From NCBI GenBank assembly GCA_020310875.1, contig CM035416.1, positions 74,614,983 through 74,678,982 of the forward strand: a stretch of DNA of 64,000 nucleotides, in the 5' to 3' direction. Below are positions 41,294 to 51,256 of this stretch, one piece after another (within the stretch, counting starts at the first letter, position 1; every line of letters starts with the position of its first letter). Under the pieces are notes generated by a model that worked only from the letters and a program-made list of their open reading frames with translations, was not told where the DNA came from and made no database searches. A program made the translations under genes and the position numbers. This stretch comes from Ceratopteris richardii (taxonomy: Eukaryota; Streptophyta; Polypodiopsida; Polypodiales; Pteridaceae).

Positions 41294-41681
41294 GCAACCC
41301 CATGTGTTTTAAGTGTGACCTATCATCTTCATGTACTAGCCAATACCGTCTTTGGTTTTGTTCTAGGTATGTAACTCTAGACTCATCTTCAAGATCCTTA
41401 AGCTTGTAGTTAGTCACTGGGCTTACTTCCTATCCTCATGTGGGTGAGTCGGTTTGTAAAAGCAGGTCTGACCCATGGATGAGGTATACCTCCAATAGGT
41501 AATCATCTTGAGGTATCAAGTCCCCTCTCAAGACTTGAGTCACCACAGACTTGCCCCTTGGGTTAGTCAAAGGTTCTTCTTGGCTAGATCTTCCAGAAGT
41601 TCCTAGTCCTTCTAGTTCCCCTCTCTCATTGATCTGATCTAGCTTTTCAGTCACTATGTAGATTTGACCTAACTTGTCCAT
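41294..41681 (-). pseudogene. RE10 gag N-terminal part
   Basis: The minus-strand frame runs from 41681 (MDKLGQIYIVTEKLDQINER) to the RE11 edge at 41294, with two stops between 41418 and 41438. On the far side of RE11 the same frame continues into the gag core, so this is the N-terminal part of RE10 gag. Acidic and Gln-rich, with no known motif. Confidence 0.7.
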
Positions 41682-42060
41682 GTAAACTCCTCCTTCATAC
41701 TTGATTGCGGGTCTTGGGACTATTGCTGAATCGGTTGATTTACCATTCTAGCTACTGACCTATTTATGCCTTCAAGGTAAATAGGGATTCCTTGTTGATT
41801 AGTGGACACATACAAAACCGCACATGTCCTCTCATGCCATGGGTAATTCCTCCTCTGAGTCACTGGATGTGTCTGAATAGATAGGATGATGGATCACTTG
41901 GGTTGCGCTTCCTATTGATGAAATGATGCTTCTTCGGCTACTTAGCACCCATCCTCATTTTAAGTTCGTCCACCTTTTAGGTATATAACTTTTCTCCTTT
42001 TCCCTTAATTATATCTTCAATCAGTCAAAGTTTTACTTTTAGTCTATCTAGGTTGTTCTA
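41682..42060 (-). other. RE10 upstream gag/leader, unassigned
   Basis: No motif is readable. It lies between gag and the GATAC cluster, in the leader or extreme gag start. Confidence 0.4.
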
Positions 42061-42605
42061 GACGATACCACTCCTGGCGATATCTCACTGGTGATACGAT
42101 ACCGCACTTGGCATGATAGAATACCAAGGGCCTACCACGATACAATAACATTGAGTGGCACTATATGATACTGAGTTTGCACTCAATATGATACCTCTGC
42201 TACACACAATATGATACCAACCTCATGATATGATATCATGATAGCTAACGATACGATATTTGGTTGGCTAGCAATATGATATCAGTAGTTAGGGATGATA
42301 CGATACCAGTCAATTCTCTGGACGAAACGATACCTTGAACGACACGATACAATACCACTGAAATGATGGCGATACGATACCTAAGATCACCACGATACGA
42401 ATCCAGGTGTGCTCACGATATGATACTTGGTGGACCATGCTATGATACCACCAAAGGACCGTGATTGCAATACCAACACTCAACGGTACACGATACAGTA
42501 TCAAAACACCTCAAGTAGGTATGCACGATACGATATGGGGAGAGTATCACGATACCACGGAATTTTGATATCGCAATACCAAAAGTCAATCGATCGCAAT
42601 ACTAT
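42061..42605. repeat. GATAC-motif cluster, irregularly spaced
   Basis: About 20 copies of GATAC and about 8 of GATAT occur over 545 bp, almost all on the plus strand. Double forms such as CGATACGATACC and TGATACGATACC repeat. Spacing is irregular, so it is not a simple tandem array. On the element strand this is GTATC/GGTATCGTATCG. It lies in the RE10 leader, between primer site and gag. Confidence 0.85.
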
Positions 42606-43237
42606 AGCAAAAAATGATTAAATCTTGGATTTTGTTTGTGCAAAGAGTGTGTTTCTCTCTCCTCTTCACTCTTAGCCCATTGTATCACTTATAAACTCCC
42701 TCAAAACCTTCTATCCTACCTTGCGATACCATAAGTGAGTTTAATCATGTCTCTGAAATTTCTTTGCACTTTCTAAGATTCTGGGGTTAGAGTGCTCAGC
42801 TTAAGGAATGCTTGGCCTAAGCTCTGAGCTCAGATCACTTGCTACATGCCCACTTGCCACGATGTGTCCCTGGAGACACTGATCGCTGCTCTCCATGATA
42901 CTTGTTCAAACAAGTGACTGGAAAAATGATTTTTTTTGGGTTTTAAGGTCTTGGTTCACCAAGTGTCTGATCTAAACTAGACTAGAAAAACTTTTGGCAT
43001 TTTCTTGAGGTGTATTACTTCTCCTTAAACTACTCCTCTCTCTTACCTAACCCTAACTCTTCCCTTACTTCCTCACTCATAACCATAAACCTACAAACTC
43101 ATTACACACACTCCTAAAGTGTGAAGTAACAAGTGCTGAAATACTTAATGACTTTCCACTAACTGAATTCACCTCTACAAGTACGACTCATTCACTCCAT
43201 AACTATAATCATCACGAAGGCACCTTGGTTGGGCTTT
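42606..43237 (-). other. RE10 leader, unassigned
   Basis: Sequence between the GATAC cluster and primer site. A minus-strand TATAA lies near 42690. No coding text was found. Confidence 0.5.
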
Positions 43238-43254
43238 CCCCAACAACATCGCCA
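43238..43254 (-). promoter_or_regulatory. RE10 primer binding site, tRNA-Asp type, decayed
   Basis: Minus-strand TGGCGATGTTGTTGGGG matches the plant gypsy site TGGCGCCGTTGCCGGGG at 13 of 17 bases. Three of the four differences are C to T. It lies six bases from the LTR edge. Confidence 0.72.
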
Positions 43255-43260
43255 AAAGCA

Positions 43261-44017
43261 TGTGTACCTAATTTGTGAAGTCTTAGGGACTTGTGTCGAT
43301 GAGACTATACTTCAATCACCCCACAAGTGCATATAGTGGTGGATTGATACACGTTTAATTATCAATCCGTGGAATTAGACATACCAAGTGTATGAAGAAA
43401 TGTGCCCACATGATGGTAAGTGAAGTATCCAAGCTATAATGCATGTGACTAGTCTCAACTACCTCCCCAACTCACTAACTCTCTGAAAATGCACGTCGGG
43501 ATACCATTTATAGTAGTAAGAACAAATTTGAACTTTTCTCTTAGCTCCGAACTCCGAATATGATCAGTAGTGGGTTCATTTCGAAGCTCTTGATGAGATG
43601 CATCTAATGGTGTATTTTACTCAAATCCAAAAATGTACTTCAAGTTATGAGTAAAATAGTAAATGGTGGTAAACAACAAGAGCTCACACACACACTACAA
43701 CAATTCAAAAGAAATGGGAAGAGGTAGACAACAATCCTACACACAAATTTCAAGCATTAGATACACACAAAAGCTCTTGGAGAAGAAGGAAATCAGCACG
43801 AAAGAGAAAAATTCGAAATTCTTCTTCATTTCTTATAATGGCAAAAATTTCTTTCCAAGAGTCACAAAGTCACTTATATACATGTGCCCTAAAATTGGTC
43901 CTTTCACACAAGAGACCGACACCTTTATTGAATAACTCTAATTCCTGATATAATACAACGATTATGTTACAAGGATTGGGGCTTATGCACCTAGAGGACT
44001 CCTCTAGTGCATTTACA
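43261..44017 (-). repeat. RE10 5' LTR (about 757 bp)
   Basis: On the plus strand TGTGTACC...GCATTTACA, so the element strand starts TGTAAATGC and ends GGTACACA. A minus-strand TATATAAG is near 43873-43882. A short palindrome (CTAGAGGA-C-TCCTCTAG) lies near the outer end. No second LTR is present. Confidence 0.68.
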
Positions 44018-45279
44018 TGGCTTCAAGGGATTTTCATAGAAATTTGAAGAAGAAAAAATTATGCCCATAATTTTGAAAATTTTTGGGGCTCCTCTTTCGT
44101 GCTTCTTTACTCTACAACAATATGCAATACAATGGAATGCTTTCATATGTGATAAATTTGGATTTTTACTTGTAAACTTCTCTTTAGGTGTAAATTGATG
44201 TACATCACTAGTGAGAGTTGTATTCATGATGTATACAGTAGTATGTACAATTTCTACCCAATAACAATGAGGCATATTTTTCTTGACCATCAATGCTCTT
44301 TAAATTTCTCTAATATATCTATTTTTGCATTCAGCAATGCATTCTATTATGGTGTGTACCTGCATGAAAATCGCCTTTGAACTCCATGACTTTTAAAAAA
44401 ACTAATGAACTCATTTGACATGTATTCACCTCCTATACTTCCCTATCAGCTTTTCCCTATCACCTTTTCCACCATAGCCTTGAAATTAAAAAATTGAGTA
44501 AACACCTCACTCTTGTCTTTCATGAAGTATACCCATACTTTCATGTATGTTCAGATCTTAATGTCTGAATATACTTTCATGTATGTATACCCATGAACTA
44601 TAGGGAAGTATATTCAGATCTAAATGTCTGAATATACTTCGCTATCACCTTTTCCACCATAGCCTTGAAATTAAAAAATTGAGTAAACACCTCACTCTTC
44701 TCTTTCATGAAGTATACCCATACTTTCATGTATGTTCATCAATGAAAGTGACATAGAACCTAAATCCTCCCAAAGATGTGATCTTTGTAGGACCCCAAAA
44801 ATCTCCATGTACTATTTCTAGCACATTCTCACTAAAATGCTTGTCATGTGGAAATGATACCCTTCAGTTTTTACCAAATTGACATGTTGCACATACCTTC
44901 CACATCTCTACAACCTTGAAATTTGGTAGTCCATTGACAAGATCCTTTGAGTGGATCAAGGTCAACCTTTGAAAATTTGCATACCAAATTTGCTTGTGCC
45001 AAATCTCTATATCAGCAATAACACCTATTGCAAACATGGGTCCGTTTATTTCAAGAATTTTCACATTGAAGGTGAACATCCTACCAAGTATGTTCCCTTC
45101 AGTGACTGATCTTCCATTTTGTTTGTACTCTTCTACATATAAACCATCAGCATTGAACGTGACTTGTAATCACCATCAACCATTTGTCCAATAGAAACTA
45201 GATTCTTTGTTATATTTGGAACATGCACTACATCAGCAATATGTTTTACCTTCCCATCATCCATAGGTACTGCTATGTT
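44018..45279 (-). pseudogene. RE12: copia protease tail and integrase fragment
   Basis: The minus strand carries GAG-pre-integrase text (IEIWHKQIWYANFQRLTL ... CATCQFGKN, 44864-45079), a core with FHGDFWGP-like text near 44800, and the C-terminal part (CYWVEIVHTTVYIMNTTLTSDV, 43991-44293). Stops are frequent. Gag, RT and LTR are absent. It borders the RE10 LTR on the left and, at about 45279, a copia fragment of opposite strand. The element lineage differs from RE4. Confidence 0.78.
44457..44738. repeat. 97-bp direct duplication with a hairpin between copies
   Basis: 44457-44553 and 44642-44738 are identical except one base. The 88-bp spacer holds a perfect hairpin with 14-bp arms (GAAGTATATTCAGA at 44605-44618 and its complement at 44627-44640) and an 8-base loop. 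The duplicated segment is part of RE12 integrase. Confidence 0.92.
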
Positions 45280-46049
45280 TCATGTATGCTTGATAGGATG
45301 TGATATGTCATTGCCTTGTTTGTCATATGCATTGGCACTTGAACAACAATGCAAAACTTTGGATTATAAAGTAGTGAAATGTATTTTTTTTGGTACAATT
45401 TTGAGAGTAAAGGCTATTGTCTATATCATCCACAAACTAAATACATTTTGGATATTTGTGATGTTTTTAATTGAGCCATTAGTTACATGTACTAAGGAGA
45501 CATCAACTAGCTTCAAAGATGTGCATGACACTTTGTTGCCTCTTTTTACAAGTGGATAGTCATGTGCTAGTCCAAATGAGAAAATTTCTCAGCCTTTAAA
45601 AGTTACACATGATGATGTAAATCATTCCATTTCTGGTGCAGATTCACATGATACACTTGTTGATGAGAGGGTTGATACACGAGGCAAAAACTATGCCAAA
45701 ATGGCTGGTAGAGAATTTGCAAGATGGCAAATCAGATGCACCTCTCTCATGTTGTACTAGTACGAGATCTCATAGTGCTTATTTTGCATTAGACTGTTAT
45801 GCAATGGCTACCTCTAGTCTTTGTGATGAGAATGAACCTATTTTTGTTGATGCTATTATGAAGAATGGAAGTTGGTGTTTATGTGATTTTCCTCTTTGCA
45901 AAAAGGCCATTAGCACTAAATGGGTATACAAGCTGAAGCATAAGCCGAACGGAGCAGTTGACATGTATAAGGTTAGGCTTGTTGCAAAAGGTTATGCTCA
46001 AGAAAGAGGCATTGATTTTGATATGAATTTGCACCCACATGCCAAATGA
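45280..46049 (+). pseudogene. RE13 integrase tail, linker and RT start
   Basis: First open part (45275-45559): LSYALALEQQCKTLDYKVVK then VTCTKETSTSFKDVHDTLLPL, close to 14150-14400 in RE4. Second (45636-46049): MPKWLVENLQDGKSDAPLSC, CYAMATSSLCDENEPIF, AIMKNGSWCLCDFPL, STKWVYKLKHKPNGAVDMYK, VRLVAKGYAQERGIDFD. A frameshift near 45900 or earlier and a stop at 46047 break it. Confidence 0.85.
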
Positions 46050-47319
46050 CTATGGTTCATAGCATTTGTGCACTTGCAACCCATCATGGTTGGAATGTAA
46101 ATCAATTGGACATTAAAATTGCATTTTTCAATGGTGACTTACATGAAGAAGTGTATGTTTTTTAGCCCCGTAGTTTTGTGCAAAAAAGACATGAAAACAA
46201 AGTGTGAAGGTTGAAAAAAGAAATATTATATGGTTTGAAGCAAGCACCATGTGCTTGCTATGAAAAGATTCATGCCTACTTAATTGCATATGGTTTTGAG
46301 AACAATCCACTAAGAGCACCTTATATGTTAAGCATGCAAATGAAGTGCTTCTAATCATTGTTGTCTAGGTTGATGACATGTTGCTTACTAGTCCTAATGA
46401 GAAGCATATTGATGGTTTAAGGCTCATTTGCATGCCTCTTTTGAGATCTCAGATTCGGAGCATTTGCATCATTATTTGGGCATTCAATTTATGCAAGTTG
46501 ATGGCATAATAGCTCTGTTTCAAACAAAATATATTGACACATTATTGTAGTGTTTTGTCCTTGACTACTCCAAACCTATTGTCACCCTATGGAAACAAGT
46601 TTATCGCGGAGTCTTCATGATGCTGGAGATGCATTCAATGTTGTTCTCTATTAGCAAGTTGTTGGATGCTTGTTTTACTTATGCATAATATGATCTGATA
46701 TTTAGTTTTGTGTCTCACATATGAGCAAGTTTATGCATTGCCCACGTGTCTAGAATTGACAAGCAGTTAAACACATCTTACCTTTCTTCAATTGTACCTG
46801 ACTACTTGGATTGCTTTATCCCAAGGGGGGATGACTACCACCAAATTTTCATGCTTTCTCTCACTCTTATTGGGCTCATTTCCATGACACTGGTATGTCC
46901 ACTAGTGGTTTTTGCTTCATGCTTGGTAGCTCATGCATATCTTGGCTGAGGAAGAAGGAGCCCAATGTGGCCACTTCTAGTTTGAGGCTGAGTATAGGGT
47001 AGCTTTCAGAGTGACTTTGGAGTGTGTGTGGCTCAGACACCTTTTGGCTGATTTGGGTGTTGGTCACTCTTCTATGACCACCATATTCATTGATAGTCAC
47101 ATACCATTCGTAGTTGCAAGCAACCCTATGTTCCATGCTTGCACAAAGCACATTGAGGTGCATTATCATTATGTCAAGGAGAGGTTCTCTACTAGAGAGA
47201 TCAATTTGGCATATGTTCCCATAGAGGATAACATTGCATACCTTTTCACAAAGGCTTTCACTCAAGAGAAGTTTGAAGCTTTTCGCAAAGCTTTGGTCTT
47301 AACTCCTTTTGGGGATTGA
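46050..47319 (+). pseudogene. RE13 RT and RNase H
   Basis: RT motifs are scattered in different frames (HHYLGIQFMQVDGIIALFQTKYID), followed by RNase H text (SSCISWLRKKEPNVATSS, IEVHYHYVKERFSTREINLAYV, AYLFTKAFTQEKFEAFRKAL) in a clean stretch at 47011-47319. The catalytic YVDD region is decayed. Many stops are present. The tail ends 78 bases before the LTR, near the normal distance. Confidence 0.82.
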
Positions 47320-47387
47320 GCTCTTTCCACCTAGCTTGGCATTTCTTTACACCTGATCGTCAGCTCCTTGTTCGCCGCATCACTCCA

Positions 47388-47397
47388 AGGGGGGATT
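47388..47397 (+). other. RE13 polypurine tract
   Basis: AAGGGGGGAT directly precedes the 3' LTR. Confidence 0.8.
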
Positions 47398-47630
47398 TGT
47401 CCATATATTTTTTTATTGATGTGTGTGAACACACTTAAGACCATCAGTGAAATTTTTTCCCTCTTTAGGAGGTTTTTTCCTCTGACTTGCATATATGCCT
47501 ATAACCCTAATGGATGACTTATCTTTGTACATTTCAATTGGTAATACATTCATTATTATGTGTTGTACTCCAAGCTTCCTTTTTTTTCTTTGTGTTATTT
47601 GTGTGCTTCCCTACACCTAAAAATCCAACA
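47398..47630 (+). repeat. RE13 3' LTR (233 bp)
   Basis: TGTCCATATATTT...AATCCAACA. It matches the RE4 5' LTR. TATA-like TTGCATATATGCC near 47488. Confidence 0.9.
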
Positions 47631-47639
47631 ATTACCTTG

Positions 47640-48445
47640 ATTAGAAGCATAGTTACATTGATTCTTCTTTGAAGTGCATTCATTTTCCCAATGGACTTGT
47701 TTCCACATGAATGGCACTCACCTCTCTTACCTTGATTGTTGTAACCACTTCTACCTCTGCCTCTTTGGTTCTTTTCTTTGCCTTTGCCATAGGATGTTCT
47801 ACATTCATCTTCATTTGTGTCCTTGTACTGATTTGTCCTACCATTGCCTCTTCCCTTGCCTCTACCTTTCTCTCTATCTTGTGCATATAGCATATAAAGA
47901 TTGAGAACCTTTACCTTTTTTTTCCTCCTTGATGCATGTCCTCATTGATCATGAGTGTCGTAAGTTGACCAAGGTCATCCATGTTCTCTCTAGAATACAA
48001 AGAAGAAGCGAATATCCTCCATTGTTCATCTTCATTAAGAATATTTAGAGAATACGAAACCATGTCATCATCATCCACTTGGGTACATATTGCCACAAGG
48101 GAACCATCAATACTTTTTCTTTCAAAATATACTCATAAACTAATAGATTAATTGGCTTCTTGAGTTTATTAAGCTCATTCTTTAGATGCATCTTCTTTAT
48201 TTTGGTGTTAGTTGAAAACATCTTCTCCAAGTAATCCCACATTTCCTTAGCTTTCTCCATCGATTGAATATGGCCTTCAACTCAGATCAAGTAGGTGCCA
48301 TAGTATCTAGTGGTACTCCCTTGATGTCTCATCCATCAATGATGCCACCTAGATCCTTGGTTAGTATGAAAATGAGCATCCTAAACCTCCAAGTCTATTA
48401 GTTGTCCTTCTCAAGCTTCTCAATAACATTGGAATTATCAACCAT
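47640..48445 (-). pseudogene. RE14 copia gag
   Basis: ATG near 48445 (MVDNSNVIEKLEKDN, then two stops), then MEKAKEMWDYLEKMFSTNTK (48045-48260), then VDDDDMVSYSLNILNEDEQW (47911-48096), then RG-rich KGRGKGRGNGRT, CRTSYGKGKEKNQRGRGRSG, and a knuckle start ECHSCGN (47534-47893). The text follows RE9 gag closely. Frame changes between parts make it inactive. Confidence 0.82.
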
Positions 48446-48623
48446 GATAAAATTAACTGTGGAATACCTCTTTAGAATCTATAGATAGCTGTACTCCTTT
48501 GATGTTGAGCACTCCTCTAGATGTTCCCCCTTGATGTAGCCTTCAAATACTTTACCTTGTTTTCCTGCTTCACTTTTGGTCCTAAAATGAATCTTCTTGC
48601 ACTCAACTTGATGTCTCTAAGTT

Positions 48624-48635
48624 GCTCTGATACCA
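48624..48635 (-). promoter_or_regulatory. RE14 primer binding site
   Basis: Minus-strand TGGTATCAGAGC, four bases inside the LTR. Confidence 0.92.
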
Positions 48636-48639
48636 CTCT

Positions 48640-49091
48640 TGGAAGATTTCTCCTCCTAATGCACAACAAGAAGCTTGGCCCCTTCTTAAGACCTAGCTAC
48701 ACTTAGACTAGCACTTACTAGACTCCTATATCTACCGATTCCTAAATCCAATCTATGCACCCTTTTAGTCAAATAAACTAGAGGCCATCAATCATTGGGA
48801 TCTAACACTATAATACTAGTTAACTAAGTCACACAAGAGAGACTATTTTTCCTAATAAGTTTTGGGATAGAAGAACATATAAATAAACAGCTATAACTCA
48901 AAGTACAAGAAGAGTTTCTCCAAAACCTTTTAGTATATAGAATTGATATTTTATAAGACTTATAATGGAAAAACTAAGAATGGAGCTTCCTACATAGGGA
49001 AAATGAATTCCAAACAAGATACTATATAAATTCAACACCATTTGGAAATGGTAAGGAGATATACAACAACATACAAACTCCTATGACATCA
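48640..49091 (-). repeat. RE14 5' LTR (about 452 bp, outer edge tentative)
   Basis: The inner edge is fixed by the primer site. The outer edge is set at GACATCA, next to RE15 RT. A minus-strand TATAAAAT lies near 48950. The internal tandem repeats of the RE9 LTR are not recognisable here. Confidence 0.55.
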
Positions 49092-49345
49092 TGCTTATGC
49101 TTCATCTTGTATACCCACTTAGTGCCAATGGCCTTCTTGCCAGGAGGCAAGTCACATAAAGACCAAGTACCATTTTTCATAATAGCATCATATTCTGATT
49201 TCATAACACTAATCCAATTTTCTAAAGTTTCTGCTTCTTCAAATGAAATAGGCTTATTCTTATCATAGAGAATAGAGGCAGCCATATCATAGCAATTTGA
49301 TGCAAAAGAAGCACTATGAGAGCTTGAACAAGTACGAAATGACAA
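49092..49345 (-). pseudogene. RE15 RT N-terminal fragment
   Basis: SHSASFASNCYDMAASILYD, FEEAETLENWISVMKSEYDAIMKNGTW, IGTKWVYKMKHKHD. The frame ends at the junction with the RE14 LTR near 49091, close to where RE4 also breaks off. Confidence 0.82.
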
Positions 49346-50406
49346 AGGTGCATCTAGTTTGCTACCTTGTAAAGTCTACACCAACCATTTAGGCATAGTT
49401 TTTGCCTCCTCTATATCAATTCTCTCATCAATATGTGCATCATGTAAATTTGCATCAGAAATGGAATGATCTATATCATCATGTGAAACCTGTCAAGGCT
49501 AAGAAATTGCCTCATTTGGACCAACACTAGAATTTCCACCTTTGAAGCTAAATGATGTCTTCTAAGTACATGAAAGTAATGGTTGAATAGCATCCTCCAC
49601 AAAGACTACATCATGGCTAACCAAAATGCATTTAGTCTATGGATGATAGAGATGATAGTCTTTCTTTCAGAGTTGTACCCAAGAAAAATTCATTTCACTG
49701 CTTTATCATCCAATTTCCCCCATTGTTGTTTAGGCACTAATGCATATGCCATACAATCAAAGACACATAGGTGAGCAATAGATGGTTTGCGACCATGAAA
49801 AGCCTCATATGGAGTGATAGACTGCAATGCTTTAGTGGGACACCTGTTAAGTACATATAATGCACACATAATCACCTCAAGCGAGAAACTATGTGGTAAA
49901 GCCTGACTCTTAACCATACACCTCGCCATCTCCATGAGTGACTTGTTCTTCCTTTCTGCAACTCCATTTTGTTGAGGTGTATATGACATTGTACATTGAT
50001 ATTTTATTCTCATTCAGCTAGAAATGCATTAAAATAAGAAGACATAAATTCCCCTCTTGATTAAAATGGAGGGTGTCAATTTTACATGTTGATAGATTTT
50101 CAGCCAAATTAGAAGCTGTTTGAAGCACATAAACACTTCGAACTTTTCTTTCATAGATATACCCATGCACACATCAAAAAATCATTAGTGAAAAAGTAAA
50201 ATAGTTCACAAAAGAAGGTATTTGCATAGGCCCACAAACATCACTATGAGCAAGCTACAATTTCTGAGTAAGTTAAACTGAACCATCTTTTGGGAAGGAG
50301 GAATACTACATTTTTCCCAAGATAGAGCCTTCATAGACATGTTTTACCAAGTGCCTCAAGTTTGGGTAGAGAGGACAACATTTCATATTTCTGTTGGCAT
50401 AGCAAA
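49346..50406 (-). pseudogene. RE15 integrase, broken
   Basis: The clean open part at 49690-50013 has TPQQNGVAERKNKSLMEMARCMV with the catalytic Glu, FSLEVIMCALYVLNRCPTKAL, HGRKPSIAHLCVFDCMAYAL. Upstream parts with the first and second Asp are interrupted by stops. The linker with CTKET-type text lies at about 49500-49580. Confidence 0.82.
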
Positions 50407-50823
50407 CTAGCAAAATTCAGATGACCAAAGCATGCATGCCAAAGCTTTACATCTGACACAACCTGAGAATCTTTCACTGAACATGTATTCATTCATAGAT
50501 TTTGCATAATCTATGAGCTTATACAACCCAAAAAATTTAATGCAAGAAGCAATAATGACATTGCCATTTGAGAGATCATGAATTATGCACCTATCATCAA
50601 CAGATTTCACAACCAAGACAATCTTGGCTAATGGTGAAACTGATAATAGATTTTTCTTGATCCCTAGCACAAATAAAACATCAAAAAATGTAAAAGAACT
50701 AGCACCAGTAGTAGTCAAAATGATCTTATAAACTCCCATGATAGGATACAAGGAGTTGTTGGTGCATGTGACAGTATTCCATGTAGGGGAAAGCTCAAGT
50801 GAAGTGAAGAAAATATGTTGCAA
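50407..50823 (-). pseudogene. RE15 copia protease tail
   Basis: This open frame matches the protease tail after the active site: TCTNNSLYPIMGVYKIILTT, GASSFTFFDVLFVLGIKKNLL, DRCIIHDLSNGNVIIASC. The DSGA motif lies just upstream in a shifted frame. It parallels RE4 at 13100-13400. Confidence 0.83.
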
Positions 50824-51256
50824 GGTAATATGTTTGGTTGCCTCCTATCAAAGCACCAAAAATCTGAGTCTACTGTAGACATGCACTCTTCATGAGAAGA
50901 TGGGTCATAACTTGAAACAATAGTAAATGTCTATTCTTCATTCTGCACAAGATTTGTAGACTCTTATTTGGGTGTAGAGGCCTCTACAATAACCATTTGA
51001 ACCTCCTTTTTCTTTGCCTCTTTTGCAACCAGTTTTGGATAACTCTTTATGACATGATCATTTTCTTTATAGTAGTTTCAAAATTGTTCTTGCTTTTTTG
51101 TTTTCTTCTCATCTTTTTCATCCTTCTTTGAGTATGTAGAATTAGCTGATTTTTGCTTACTAGTAGATGAAATCCATTTACCTTTGCTCTTCTCACTAGC
51201 CTGGAAAGCTTGATCTACAACATGCATAATATAAATTGTATTTAAAGTCTAATAAT
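50824..51256 (-). pseudogene. RE15 gag C-terminus
   Basis: Fragments MHVVDQAFQAS, KGKWISSTSKQKSANSTYSK and ASTPK, like RE4 gag 12650-12950. The knuckle is decayed. The frame ends near 51240 next to the RE16 LTR. Confidence 0.8.

Larger units (their letters stand above)
31555..44017 (-). mobile_element. RE10: Ty3/gypsy element interrupted by RE11
   Basis: The minus-strand order is LTR (43261-44017), tRNA-Asp-type primer site (43238-43254), leader with GATAC cluster, gag N-part (41681-41294), RE11 insertion (36088-41293), gag, knuckles, protease, RT start, ending near 31555. RT breaks off after MPFGLTNPPATF, and RNase H, integrase and 3' LTR are missing. The same lineage as RE2. The reading frame on the two sides of RE11 joins cleanly at the GCAAC duplication. 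Confidence 0.88.
45280..47630 (+). mobile_element. RE13: 3' half of a copia element (RE4 family)
   Basis: The order is integrase tail, linker, RT, RNase H, purine tract and 3' LTR. It starts abruptly in integrase near 45280. Text matches the 3' part of the RE4 family (LSYALALEQQCKTLDYKVV, CTKETSTSFKDVHDT), supplying the half that RE4 lacks. Confidence 0.87.
47631..49091 (-). mobile_element. RE14: copia gag and 5' LTR fragment (RE9 family)
   Basis: The minus strand has LTR (48640-49091), primer site, gag from about 48445, and ends at the knuckle, where the RE13 LTR begins. Protease and pol are absent. Gag matches RE9 (EKAKEMWDYLEKMFSTNTK, ELNKLKKPINLL). Confidence 0.82.
49092..51256 (-). mobile_element. 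RE15: internal part of a copia element (RE4 family)
   Basis: The minus strand holds the gag C-terminus, protease, integrase, and RT start. No LTR is present. Both ends are cut, at the RE14 LTR on the left and the RE16 LTR on the right. Text is close to RE4 and RE13. Confidence 0.83.

Noticed and set aside
42310..42621. Two overlapping frames in the GATAC cluster
   Set aside because: They arise from repetition of the motif; amino-acid content simply reflects the repeats.
44605..44640. Perfect hairpin considered as a transcription terminator or small RNA gene
   Set aside because: Plant context, no T-run logic, and it lies in the spacer of a recent duplication within integrase; a replication-derived origin is simpler.
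47534..47893. Frame continuing from RE14 gag into the RE13 LTR
   Set aside because: The C-terminal part is the reverse complement of an LTR and has no coding meaning.
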